Assembly: GCA_023375785.1 (NCBI GenBank)
Contig: SZWC01001600.1
Span: 115,256-145,572, forward strand
Reading direction: 5' to 3'
Source of the DNA: Penium margaritaceum
Lineage: Eukaryota > Streptophyta > Zygnematophyceae > Desmidiales > Peniaceae
DNA length: 30,317 nucleotides
In this document: positions 1 to 9,550 of the stretch, in pieces
Layout of the letters: each line of letters opens with the position of its first letter
How positions within the stretch are numbered: position 1 is the stretch's first letter
Program-made: the position numbers and the translations under genes
The notes under the pieces: model-generated
What the model was told of the DNA's origin: nothing
Seen by the model: only the letters and a program-made list of their open reading frames with translations
Database searches by the model: none

Positions 1-30
1 CCCCCCCCCCCCCCCCAATATCTGACAAAC
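1..30. repeat. Poly-C run and start of repeat array
   Basis: The window opens with 16 consecutive C residues, followed by a partial unit of the tandem repeat that begins at about 31. The run may be a real C-tract or the ragged edge of a contig. No gene is seen. Confidence 0.7.
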
Positions 31-480
31 CCCCTAGTGACACTAGGAGGTTTGGGTTTTATATTTGTACTTGCTCGGGCATCTGCCGGGCCCCGCGGTA
101 GCAGGGCCTGGCAGATTCCCTTTCATTTATCACACGTGTGCTGCATCTCTTAAATCCCCTCGATAACATACAAACCCCCTAGTTACACTGGGGGGTTTGG
201 GTTTCATTTTTTTAGTTGCCGGGCATCTGCCGGGCCCCGCGGTAGCAGGGCCCGGAAGATTCCCTTTCTCCTATCACACGTGCGCCGCATTTTGCAAACC
301 GCCCCCAATAACAAACAAATCCCCTAGTTACACTCGGGGGTTTGGGTATTTTTTTTCTTGGCCGGGCATTTGCCGGGCCCCGTAGTAGCGGGGCTCGGCA
401 GATGCCCAGCGTGCGCCGCATCCTGCAAACCATCCCAAACCTACGACGAACCCCCTAGTTTAAATAGGGGGGTTTGGCAC
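31..480. repeat. 145-bp tandem repeat array with internal hairpin
   Basis: Three head-to-tail units start at the motif CCCCTAG at positions 31, 176, 321 and again at 452, giving periods of 145, 145 and 131 bp. Each unit has a CCCCTAGTTACACTGGGG-type box, a TTTGGGTTT stretch, and a GC-rich imperfect palindrome around GGGCCC. The palindromes lie at 81-116, 225-260 and 368-403, with 13-bp arms and a loop of about 10 bases. Related single modules occur near 10690-10955 and 29340-29527, at the right ends of the two large duplication units. I infer that this array is the right end of another unit lying upstream. The short open frames across it are not credible genes. Confidence 0.85.
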
Positions 481-486
481 GGTCAT

Positions 487-536
487 CGCGAGCTCGCAGG
501 GAGGTTTCGCCGCGAAACCCCTCCTGCGAGCTCGCG
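487..536. other. Near-perfect GC-rich hairpin
   Basis: Arms 487-509 and 513-536 are reverse complements apart from a short slip at the G/C-run, around a 3-base loop (CCG). The outer arm reads CGCGAGCTCGCAGG. It sits directly to the right of the tandem repeat array. A small foldback element or excision footprint is possible. Nothing identifies it further. Confidence 0.7.
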
Positions 537-851
537 ACGACGGGCGAAGTTCGACTTCGACCTCGAAGTGGAAATCCATGTCGAATATGTTAAATACATG
601 AAATATATTACAGCCGTGCCCATTTTCGCTCGAAAAGCGCAACACATGGGCATCGCTGTCATGTTGATTTCGACTATGGACAACGCGTATAAATCAACAG
701 CAACGATGGGCATACAACAAATCCGTCCTCTTTTATATTCAGCGTTCCAGACTTGGCCAAATTCTTGCCGTCTTGCATCGCACTCACACACAGAGCTCAT
801 GTTCGTTTTGCATGGGCCTCCATGCCCTAAATCATTTCCAATTAGCATCAG
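537..851. other. Non-genic stretch, no recognised feature
   Basis: An open frame runs on the plus strand from the repeat array to about 867, but its first part is translated repeat and hairpin and the rest resembles no family I know. A minus-strand frame covers the same bases. There is no paralogous copy elsewhere in the window to test conservation. I see no supported gene. Confidence 0.5.
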
Positions 852-1030
852 CGCGAGCAAGACATAACCCTGCAAGCCAGACTACCCACACACACCCTCC
901 CCAAAAAGAAACACATTTGACTTTTAGAGGACCCAATTGCTTTCATGACTAACTCCCATTCCCTGTTACTGACTTTCTCTTCACTTTTCATAAGGCTAAA
1001 ATGTCTTCCAGCCACATGGCCAATCAAATG

Positions 1031-1690
1031 TATTTGCCAGGAAGTTTCCTAGCACGCTTGCCACTAACGTGAGCCCTCTGTCAGCTCGCGCTGTCAACAC
1101 AGGTCGGACGCAAAACGGCAAGGGTTTGTCTCGGCGACACAAAGAGAGTGTCAAATGTGCTTCCATAAACAAAACACATGCAGATATAGTTATAACAAGG
1201 AGCCATAGTCACTTAAGTAGCTGTGAGGCCTGGTACTCAGCCAGCGCAGCGAGGGGCGCGTTTGGCTACGCAAAACGCAGCCAAACTGCCAGAACGGCCC
1301 TGCAGAGGCTGAAACACTTGCCCGGCCACAACTTCCTACAGAGGCGTCAGAACGACGCGACGTTTGAACATGAACGTCCAGCACGATGAGCTGGACACGT
1401 CCGAGATATGTAAGACAGGTCTCCTCGTGACCCTAGGACACGTCTCCAAGTTTCCGGGTCTCGACCGATGAGCAAGGTACATAATTAAGCACCGGGCAAC
1501 ACGTCACGAGCTCCCGACATACACACGCTGGTTCAAGGCTCTGGGTCACCACGTGGCACCGGTACGATCCACCAGGTGCGCGGGTCTCGACCAGCAAAAC
1601 CTCGACCGAAAACATCGTGCCAGACCCAAACTAACCGCGCTGCCCTCATAAGGGTGTCAGGCCAAGCCCACACACCAACACAATCTACAA
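1031..1690. other. Copy-A-specific segment of about 660 bp
   Basis: Copy B passes directly from the CACATGGCC box (about 13040) to the CATCAA...TCATGTCTGG box (about 13060-13080), whereas copy A has about 660 extra bases. The segment is more GC-rich than its flanks and contains GGGTCTCGACC twice (near 1456 and 1582). I find no clear terminal repeats, poly-A tail or target duplication, so either an insertion here or a deletion in copy B is possible. Short open frames on both strands lack support. Confidence 0.55.
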
Positions 1691-1811
1691 GAACCATCAA
1701 TTGAGTCATGTCTGGTAGGACTTTGGCGAGCATAAGGCGGGTCACAAACTTTGGCGCAAGATCCAACAAGGCTAAGTGCGAGGAGCCAGGAATGAAAGAC
1801 CACTGGGCATT

Positions 1812-2081
1812 ATGCCATGCTCTGGATATTGTAGGGGTGTTTTATCTTAGGTATGCATTCTTTTCATGCTGGATTCACCAGTTGTGTCATTAGCACTACG
1901 TCCGTAAGTCCCGCATGCGTAGCCAAACTTCTTAGCCTCAAAGTCATGAGTAAGACGACAATGGAGAGTTGGCCTTGTTGAGTAGCATGCGACACCACTT
2001 TTATTCCATCAATGATCCTTGAGATTATCTAGAGGCTGCCATCTGTGGTGCTGTGTATTCTTCACTACAAAACGCCTAAAA
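1812..2081 (+). pseudogene. Broken copy of the membrane-protein exon
   Basis: This stretch is homologous to 18468-18765, the second half of the multi-spanning membrane protein in copy B. The N-terminal half is absent. An internal block present at about 18636-18665 in copy B is deleted here, and the frame is interrupted, so no continuous product remains. It retains recognisable pieces such as GTTGAGTAGCATGCG and the region encoding the C-terminal tail that ends in AAAACGCCTAA. It is best read as a decayed paralogue. Confidence 0.6.
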
Positions 2082-2725
2082 ATAATTCCTCTCTCTATGG
2101 AATCTAGAGCTTCTATTGCATGTGAAGTTTGAGCGATTCTCCGCGATCATGCATAATTTGCATCATGTGTCCAGTTTCTCACCTTTGTAGTTGCACATTT
2201 GGAATGAATAGCTTTGAACATGGTCCGCCAATTCCGTGATGCTAGTTATGGATGCACCATGCCTTTTTGGGTCTTGAGCTGCTTCAAGAAAATCCTCCAT
2301 TTGTGTTCTTCAATCGGCCGCATCATCACTTAGTTAGGATCCCTCATTGCTAGAAGAATGAATTGCTCGCTATACATATCTGAGACGATTTCATTACAGG
2401 CAGCAATTAAGCCGATGACGAGGATTCTTCTTTTTTGCGCAAGTCTCACATGAAAGTCATATGCAAGCTTCACACCAAACACAAGCAAGTTTCAAAGGCA
2501 TGGCTGTAGTTTGAAATCTGCTCGGATTTGTGCAAAGTTTGCAAAAATGTCCCAAGTTCAAAAAGAGATCCCAGATCTCATGTTCGATCTGAAATAATAT
2601 TTTGCTTGGTCAGTATGTTGCGGCCCATCGAGGATCATATTTTGAATCAGTAGAAATGGGGTTCAGATTTGCAGCCTGAACTGTGATATGAACCAGATTG
2701 AAAAAAAAAGCATCTAGTCACCAAA
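2082..2725. other. Non-genic flank shared by both copies
   Basis: This region aligns with 18770-18987 followed by 21866-22200 in copy B. The alignment is interrupted there by the hAT element. The sequence around 2314-2322 is the unoccupied counterpart of the hAT target site. No credible open frame or RNA gene is visible. Confidence 0.6.
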
Positions 2726-2829
2726 CTATTGACTTCCTGCACACGTGAAACTCAGACAGAACTCCTCCACACATAGGGGTTTCAAACAGCTCCATGGTTC
2801 CACAGCGTCTGTTTCAAAATACATCCCAT

Positions 2830-2873
2830 CCCCCCCCCCCCCCCCCCCCCTCCCTCCCCTCCCTCTCCAGCTG
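2830..2873. repeat. C21 run plus CCCT repeats (G4/i-motif potential)
   Basis: Positions 2830-2850 are 21 consecutive C residues, followed by TCCCTCCCCTCCCTCTCC. On the minus strand this is a long G-run with several GGG blocks, capable in principle of forming a G-quadruplex. It lies about 400 bp downstream of the stop codon of the secreted-protein gene. Copy B has an equivalent but interrupted tract at about 22409-22450. Translation of it yields a polyglycine frame that I do not consider a gene. Confidence 0.8.
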
Positions 2874-3209
2874 TTGGGATCCAACCTCCCAGAACTCCCA
2901 ATGGCCTTCCCTTGCTGACCCCTGAACCCGCCACCCCTACCCAAACCCTCAAAAGCAAACCCAATCACCACTTCGGATGCACACAGACTGCCATGTCCTC
3001 CAGGCTGGTGGTGTGACTCAAAATCTCCGACAGAAGTGTCCTCCTCCTTGGAGGTGCCCTCGCTGGAGCTCTGACTCAGAGCCTGCCTGAGCACACCTCA
3101 CACAGCCTCTGTCGGACTGAGGCTTTGTCACTGAGCCCAAAAGGAGTCTGACCTTACACACACAGGGATTTAAGCCAGCCACTGCCTCCCTGACTGGGAG
3201 TCCCGGCCA

Positions 3210-3230
3210 GGCTGGCATAGTATGCCAGCC
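3210..3230. other. Perfect 21-bp palindrome 3' of the secreted gene
   Basis: GGCTGGCATA and TATGCCAGCC are perfect inverted arms around a single G. On the minus strand the palindrome lies about 34 bases past the stop codon of the secreted-protein gene, so it could form a 3'-UTR hairpin. Copy B lacks one arm at the matching place (about 22705-22715). Confidence 0.6.
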
Positions 3231-3263
3231 AGCCATCAGACAGATCAGATCACATATCTAATT

Positions 3264-4054
3264 TCAGGCAGCGGCGATGCGCTCTGCCTCACCCGCCTTG
3301 GCAGTGGCCTCCGCGACCTTGGCGCGGGCCATCTGCACAAGCTGCTCGCTCGTGGCCCTGGCTGTGGCCAATGCCGCCTTGGCGGCGGCGACGGCGAGCC
3401 TCAGAACCATAGTTGGGGAGATTCTGAAGCCACCAGCAGGCGGGCTCGGCTGCGCGGGGTCATTGCCCTCGTCCGCTGCGGTGCCTTCGTCACTCGAGGC
3501 CGGAGGAGCAGCGGCGCGCGCCTCGGCGCGTTCCAGCTTGCCTTGCGCTTCGGCCACCACTGTCGCGGCCTTCTGCAGGAGGTCGATGGCGTCGTCCGCC
3601 AGGTCCGTGGCATTTTCCGCCGCCTCCACCACCTTCCTGTGCACGATAACCACAGCATTGTAGCGCGCCACGGCCTGAAGNCCTTGATTGCTGCCTTGGC
3701 CTTGGACTTCGCAGCCTCTGCGGCTGTAACTATGGAAAAGCGGAGAAAGACTTCGCCGCCCAGCCGGAAGCCAGGGGCCGCAGGCGGAACGGTCTTGGGC
3801 GGCGCGACTCCTGCGGCGCTAGAAGACGGGTCGCCCTGCGGAGCGCCGTCAGCCGATACGGCCGGGGCGCCCTCTTGAGATTCGCCTTCGGATTTTTCCG
3901 AAATCGCCGCACCGCCGGGCGCACCGCCCTCGGGCTGCAGGAGGCGACGACCACCAACATGAGCCTCGGCGTGAGTAGCGGAGATGGCTGCTATGATGAG
4001 AAGGGCGAGGGCTGCCACAGAGAGCGACGCGAAGGGGCTTGTGGGACTCGCCAT
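3264..4054 (-). CDS. Secreted Ala/Pro-rich protein, paralogue A (gap at 3681)
   Basis: This is a single-exon gene on the minus strand. The ATG is at 4054-4052 and the TGA at 3266-3264. The product starts MASPTSPFASLSVAALALL, a typical signal peptide with probable cleavage after AEA, before HVGGRRLL. An acidic Gly/Ala/Pro-rich segment, an Ala-rich helical region with one N-glycosylation sequon (NAT), a Ser-Pro-Pro linker and a second Ala-rich helical region follow. The single N at 3681 apparently shifts the frame. Copy B has 63 bases there against 2 here, so about 61 are missing; 791 plus 61 gives 852, exactly 284 codons. The gene is therefore probably intact. After the gap, 11 of about 134 residues differ from paralogue B. 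The function is unknown; a secreted or wall-associated protein is inference. An in-frame upstream TTG was not chosen as start. Confidence 0.8.
3681..3681. other. Single-N assembly gap hiding about 61 bases
   Basis: Copy B carries 63 bases (23155-23217) between the same flanking words, TGAA and CCTTGATTGC, where this copy has only G plus N. The missing length restores the reading frame exactly. Confidence 0.85.
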
Positions 4055-4334
4055 TCGAATATGTGGTGCCAAAACTCACTCGCAAAGGGAGAAAAGGTCA
4101 CCGCCGAAATGGTGACCGAGAGCCAAAAAGTTCTTATGAAGCAGTCTAGTCTGCGGGCCTCACTCGACTTGCCAGGAGGAGCTTCAGGAGGTGAATACCA
4201 GACGATCGGAGAAACTGTGGCCTGTGATTCATTCCCTCCCACCCGATACGCTTTGTACTCCCCATCGGCCCGCATCGCGCTGCTGGACTGGCGCGCTCCG
4301 TCGGGGGAGGCGTGTGTTACCAGGAATACCTGAG
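4055..4334 (-). promoter_or_regulatory. Upstream region of secreted gene A, shared with a divergent frame
   Basis: About 280 bp separate the start of the secreted-protein gene from the divergent conserved frame at 4338. The region is well conserved with 23594-23888 in copy B, and this proximity suggests a promoter. It contains a perfect inverted repeat, GGTCACC (4096-4102) and GGTGACC (4111-4117), which is degenerate in copy B. I cannot point to a convincing TATA box. The promoter role is inferred from position. Confidence 0.4.
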
Positions 4335-4337
4335 TGA

Positions 4338-4661
4338 TGCAGGCTGCATCGTCTACCGAGCAGGAAGGTTACGGCCTACAGAACCCTCAGAGACTTGCTT
4401 CCCGAAGATGCGATTCGGGATTGTACAGGCCGCGTTTTTTGTTGCAACCTGCACAAGCGCCAGGTCGCCCTCCCCGTGGCGGCCCGGGACCAGTTGCGGG
4501 CGGCGGCAGCTACCATTCGCGCGCTCCGAAATTCTTTGCGTGCCGCCGCGAACATCCGAGTTGCATCCAACGGCACGCCCGTCGATGGCGCCACCGCTCA
4601 ATGCGCGCCGCAAGGTCACTTCAATGCAGAGCGATTATTGCAGCAGTTGCGGGATGGATAG
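4338..4661 (+). pseudogene. Divergent conserved exon-like frame, copy A
   Basis: The plus strand is open from just after a TGA (4335-4337) to a TAG (4659-4661), 107 codons with no ATG. It would therefore have to be a 3' exon or a relic. The translation includes LHKRQVALPVAARDQLRAAA and ends ERLLQQLRDG. In copy B (23889-24209) the same beginning and end are kept in frame although there are indels between. A +1/-1 pair surrounds GCCGCGTTTTT, and a second pair lies near 24080-24110. Most substitutions between the copies change the amino acid, so selection is not evident. I recognise no family. Confidence 0.35.
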
Positions 4662-7560
4662 ACCTGAACGATGCATTCGTTCATTTTTAGGGCCCAATGG
4701 CTTAGGCACGAACATAACTTTAGGTGTGACACTTCCCAGCCTGAACCAACAAAACAGTATCCCCTTTGTTGTGGTTTCAAAAACGAACAGAAAAAACTAA
4801 AATCCAATGTATTTTGCACCAAATAACTGCATGTTTTACTAATCAACCTCAGAAAACATGGTCATGTTGCATTCCTTCATGGATGCCACCAGAGTGAGAG
4901 ATATCAAGCCTTTAGAGCAGAGGGTGGCGCTGAAGATTCTGCCACGATTTTCTTCTTGGAAACCCCTTTTTTTCAGGATCTGATCCCGGACCTCCCAATC
5001 AAGAGTCGTGCATGGAGGGGGGGAAGGGATCTGTGGATCTTACATATAAGGAAGCATGTGGATTGCTGTGAAAAGGCTAGAATTTGCAAATGAAATATTT
5101 TGGACACAATTTCTGGGGAAGCTAGAACATCAATGTGGGTTATGCCTTCCAACGGACGCATGCCATCATTGCTATACGATTTTTGTTTTTTTGTGCATTT
5201 AGCACCTTAACCCCAAATTCCACAGTGGGATTATATATTTTGCATTTTTCATAGGCCCTTGATGAGCCTCGCCGTGGGCCCAAAATATTCTTTTCCACTC
5301 CACATGGAGTTTTAAGTCCTCACACATTCATTCTCAGACGCCCCTCTAAAACATCCTTAAGCATAAAAAATTCCTTACAAGAAGGTTCTATGATAGCTCT
5401 AGGTATTTTCAATGTCTCAGGTTGATAGCCGCTGGCATCTCCAAATCAATGTCGTATGCATGCAACATTCACATGATCATTTTCTCCTTTCCTTGGATGG
5501 GGCCTTGTTTTTCTTCGTTATGCAAGTTTGGGGTTCTCAAAAGTGGGGTTGTGGGTGGATGAGTAGTTTCTAAAAAACATCGTGTGGTGGTGTGACCAAA
5601 AAACTGTCATAGAGTCGCTCTCCCCTCTTCTCATGAGCTCTGTTGTCGTGTATGCAGGGCTTATGTGCCAACCCTCCATCCAAAATGATTGAGGATTCAA
5701 AGCGGGCTCCTCAAAGACCTCACTTACGAAGGGAAGGCATATGAAAAAAGATACTCCTACTGTAGGGCAGAAGAAGGAAAAACAAGTTTACACTTGAATT
5801 CATCCATGAAGAAAGTTCATCCTCCTACTCGACAAGAAGCAATCATCCTAGCTTCTTTCCCATTGTAGAAATTAAACATGGATAAGTATATCCAAACATT
5901 GTTTTGGAGACCGGACACGACTGCAAAGTTAAGTTTTATTGAAGGTGGGGTTATAGAGATGTGCCAAAGGCTTCTGCAAGTTGCAATAAAAACATGTAAA
6001 GCAGATGCATGTCCTATGGAAATTGAGACAAGGAGGTTTAACAAGGCCAAAGAGAAAATTCATGGGACCCAAAAGTTTGGAAGGGAAGAAGGTGGCAGTA
6101 CAAATGTGTAAGTCGGAAGTAAACATTGGATTTTGCAGCTCATTGAAAGGCAATACTCATAAATGGTTTCTTCTTGATATATCAAATTAGTTTTTCTCAT
6201 GAAAATTTTAGCACAAAAATGGATCGTATTCTTGAATTTCTGCAATGAATGTCGAGCATGAGGTGCGCAAACATCCATTAAATGAAGAGCCAATAGGACG
6301 GAACCCTTGTGGGCTATGAGGCAGGTATCAACCTTAAGGAGCCAAGGTGGGCTAAAAAACATCGGATGTACAAGGAAATGAGGTCAGTATGGGATATTGA
6401 TAAAAAAAACAATAACAATGATAACAATAAAGAACCAGCTAACTTTGGCAAAGAACGAGGATTAAGATCTTTCCTACTTCATTTGTGGTTGAGGCAAAGG
6501 ATGCACAGATAGTTGAAGCAAATGATAACGTCTAAGTCTTGAGTGTTTGTGGCCAAAGCGGCAAGAAGGTGAAAGGAAACAAGATTCTAGAAGCCAATCA
6601 GGTGATGAATGGTGAAATAGGGATTGGATTGAAATCAACAAGGAAACAACAAACAAGGTCGCAACATACAGGAAATATGGATGCAAGAAAATGACGGCTA
6701 TTAAAGGAAATACATTTATGGATAGAAGAAAACAAAAGAAGGGGTTGAGATGAGATCTCCTCAATGATGATCTCCTCTAAAAACAGCCAAAGCTCCGGAA
6801 AATGTGGGACCAAAAGCGAATGATTTGTTTTTTCAATGAAACTGATGTTATGCCATGTACTTCTGAGCCAGATCTTGATATGGCAAGCATGACGAGGGTA
6901 GTTTAAAGTGAGAGGCAAAGAATTTTCAAAAGTGACGATCAGTCATGGGTGAATCAATGGCAACCTGAGCATATCAAGGAACAAGTACAAGAGGAAAAGG
7001 TGTCCCTGTCAAATAAATTTTTGAGTGAAGAGGGTTAAGCATTGCATTGGGGTTCCACTGAAGAAAGGAATGGGTGTCCTTATGTTTCCCCCTAAAAAGG
7101 GATCAAAAGCCACTTGACACGTAGGCCAGATTTTCTTTCGAGAACAATAGTAGTTTCCAGAGAAAAGAAGAAGAGACTAGTGGTATAGGGATTGTGTACA
7201 ACACTGGAGTAAACGAAGTTGAGGAGGATGGTACCAAGTCCATGGAGATTGGAAAGGGTCCATGGGCCCATTTAAAGTTACTGTATGTTAAGGTTTGTGT
7301 TGAGCTCAACCATCTTTGTTTGAACTGGCACCTGTGATTGTGCCCAAATGGTGATTGCTGCTTGGAGCAATTCAAACGCAGAGTTCAAGGTTTTAGAGGG
7401 ATTCATTGAGTGGATGAACACATGCCCTAAGACATAGATTGGCTCGTATGGAAGCACAGCTGAGGAAGGCCACAAATTTCATACATGATCCCATATGCAA
7501 ATTACATGGTTAAAAAAAAATCATATGAAGGCCAAAGCAAGCAACAGATGTACGGGAAGC
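4662..7560. other. Non-genic stretch shared with copy B
   Basis: No gene is supported. It aligns discontinuously with 24210-27000 in copy B. A block of about 220 bp near 4890-5110 is absent from copy B, and copy B has about 120 extra bases near 25145-25265. Short frames occur on both strands, and conserved ones such as that around 5878-6111 are interrupted in the other copy. The minus strand from here into the next feature may be the C-terminal part of the decayed retrotransposon, but I cannot identify motifs in it. There is a short AAC-rich run at about 6405-6432. Confidence 0.5.
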
Positions 7561-7562
7561 AG

Positions 7563-7987
7563 CTAGAGAAGTTTACCAAGATGAAGTGAGGAGGAGTGTG
7601 CTATCGTCTGTGTAACCAACAAGGATGTTGGGGTGATGAGGCTCAGAAATGCAAAGGAATAAGATAGAAAATGCCATGGGCTGAAGGGAAATGATGAAAA
7701 AAAGAGGAATGACAATGAACTCCTGCCAAAATCCAGCATTGAGGAGGATTGGATCCATGAGAGATCCATTCAAACCCAGACGTAAACAAGTAAAAGTTCA
7801 CAACCAAGAAAACCCAGCAGAAAACTTCTTGGGATATTCGGAGAGAAGATACTCTATGGAAGGGGTGTTCCCAACGTAGAGAATTACAAGCGTTCTCAAA
7901 ATTTTCAGAGAGATAACATAGGGGTGATAGCATGCCTGTTGCATAGTGATGGACATTGCATGATTGAATGAGGGAGACTTTATGCAC
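7563..7987 (-). pseudogene. Decayed non-LTR retrotransposon reverse transcriptase, copy A
   Basis: Minus-strand frames carry fragments in the order expected for a LINE-type reverse transcriptase. GSLMDPILLNAG (about 7767-7732) corresponds to the segment before motif B. LFFIISLQPM (7704-7675) resembles the LF.I.L.PL motif. ILVGYTDDSTLLL, with YTDD at 7614-7603, resembles the catalytic (Y/F)xDD box, here with T as the variable residue. The motif A counterpart (ENACNSLRWE, about 7900) lies in a different frame and has lost the catalytic Asp. Several frameshifts and stops show it is dead. The same relic is in copy B, so it was inserted before the duplication. Confidence 0.6.
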
Positions 7988-8725
7988 CTGCTAGTGATGG
8001 GTTTTGCTTGAATCATTTTCCTACAACTGAAGGTACAGTAATTGTATGACTTCCAGAAAGGAAGCGTTTTGGGATTTAGCCCCTAAGAATTGCCCAATTT
8101 TTCACATAGTAACAGACTGAGGCTTGGGAGCTACCACGGGACAGAAGCTTGGTGACTTTACCTGTCCTCATGGCACAATAAATCACATAGGAGAATATCA
8201 TTTCGCCTGCCATGACCAGAGATTGAATCATAAGGAAATACTTTGGTCAGGTCGCAATGAGGCACGTTATCATACGCGCCATGCATTTGGACTGTAAACG
8301 GAAACCAGTTCTCACTCATCCAGAAAAGGCACAGGAATCTTCCACAACAGGCCACTCTCGACATGTTGGAATTCATCCTACTTTGGTAGCAGAAGAATCT
8401 CTCACCGGGAACTTACATGAAGCGGGCAAGATATCACACGGTTCCATGCGGACACCATTGTGTGCATGCATGTAAACACATCCAAAAAGGTCACCATCAA
8501 CTCTTGTCCAAGTTTCCCGTGCTTTTCTCCAGTTTCTTTTGCCACAGATGGCAGAAAAAGGCCAAAACCTCTGTTGAGATTGAGTGGGGAAGATGGCTGA
8601 GTCTTTCTGTGTAGATACTCATTGCTGATCTGAAAATTCACTGAAGTTAATGAAAGATAATCTAGAGACGTTTAGTATCGTGCTTCTATACAACATTTTT
8701 GGAACTGTCAGAAAAAAGTAAGGAA
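7988..8725. other. Non-genic stretch shared with copy B
   Basis: This stretch aligns with about 27430-28150 in copy B. Short frames on the two strands are conserved only because the DNA is homologous, for example the words PTLVAEESL on plus at about 8376 and 27800. It may be the upstream part of the retrotransposon relic. No supported gene. Confidence 0.5.
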
Positions 8726-9190
8726 CCTGGGAGGCCTGGGGACGAGTTATGGGTGTTCCTGGATTGCCTGCAATAGAGAAACGCTAAGCGAAGGTCTCGC
8801 TTAGCGTGTCTCTATTGCAGGTATCCAGGCCCAGTGTGTGGACATCCGACTCTTCATCTCCACCCATGCCAGAGCCTTGGCCCCCTTCCCGGGCAGGGTG
8901 GCTCCCGTCGCCCGCCAGGGACGAGTGCGCTCAGTCCTCACACTCTCCGTCCTGTGCGGCGTGGAGCCAAAGTTCTGGGAAGCGTAGCTCCCTCTTCCGT
9001 AGCCCACTTTCCTGTGCCGAAGGTGGCTGCGCTTGCATGCACTCTCATACCCCAAAGCTGTGCCAATCAGGGGCGGTGTTTGCATGTACTTGTGTACCCT
9101 GAAGTTGTGCCGGTTAGGTGTGGCGCTTGCCGTCAGGGGCGGGTTTGCATGTCTTGCTTCATAAACATGTTTGGTAAAAAAAAAAAAATC
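8726..9190 (+). mobile_element. SINE-like retroposed insertion (copy A only)
   Basis: This segment of about 465 bp is absent from the aligned position in copy B. It ends in a run of 13 A (9176-9188) plus TC, and is bracketed by AAGGAA at 8720-8725 and 9191-9196, which may be a short target-site duplication. Copy B has a single AAGAGAAA-like word at the corresponding place (about 28132). A poly-A tail with flanking direct repeats is the signature of LINE-mediated retroposition. The body is GC-rich and contains a hairpin (8767-8821). I do not see a clear pol III A/B-box pair, so a retroposed transcript is as likely as a true SINE. An open minus frame at 8801-9085 matches nothing I know. Confidence 0.55.
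8767..8821. other. Near-perfect hairpin, 25-bp arms
   Basis: Arms 8767-8791 and 8797-8821 are reverse complements with one mismatch, around the loop AGGTC. The outer ends read CCTGCAATAGAG and CTCTATTGCAGG. It lies near the left end of the retroposed insertion and is missing from copy B. Confidence 0.85.
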
Positions 9191-9550
9191 AAGGAAACGT
9201 TAAGAAGTATTGAACACGTAGTCAATTCTTAAGATCGTGGTGAAAATGAGAAAATTTATTGCTAGCAGCACCTTTAGACAGANGCCGAAGGTGGCTGCGC
9301 TTGCATGCACTCTCATACCCCAAAGCTGTGCCAATCAGGGGCGGTGTTTGCATGTACTTGTGTACCCTGAAGTTGTGCCGGTTAGGTGTGGCGCTTGCCG
9401 TCAGGGGCGGGTTTGCATGTCTTGCTTCATAAACATGTTTGGTAAAAAAAAAAAAATCAAGGAAACGTTAAGAAGTATTGAACACGTAGTCAATTCTTAA
9501 GATCGTGGTGAAAATGAGAAAATTTATTGCTAGCAGCACCTTTAGACAGA
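9016..9550. repeat. Exact 267-bp duplication around a single N (assembly artefact)
   Basis: Bases 9016-9282 are repeated identically at 9284-9550, separated only by an N at 9283. An exact repeat abutting a one-base gap is what is produced when two overlapping contigs are joined without merging. The second half should be treated as redundant, and the poly-A tail it repeats is not a second insertion. Confidence 0.9.

Noticed and set aside
1530..1540. GGTTCAAGGCT resembling a pol III B box
   Set aside because: There is no matching A box at the right distance and no cloverleaf.
2726..3094. Glycine-rich minus-strand frame
   Set aside because: The glycine run is the translated C-tract. The frame is not conserved beyond DNA similarity in copy B.
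3222..3878. Plus-strand frame opposite secreted gene A
   Set aside because: It is an antisense shadow of a GC-rich coding region and runs across the N.
8801..9085. Minus-strand frame inside the SINE-like insertion
   Set aside because: It starts within a repeated non-coding segment and overlaps the hairpin; no homology is recognised.
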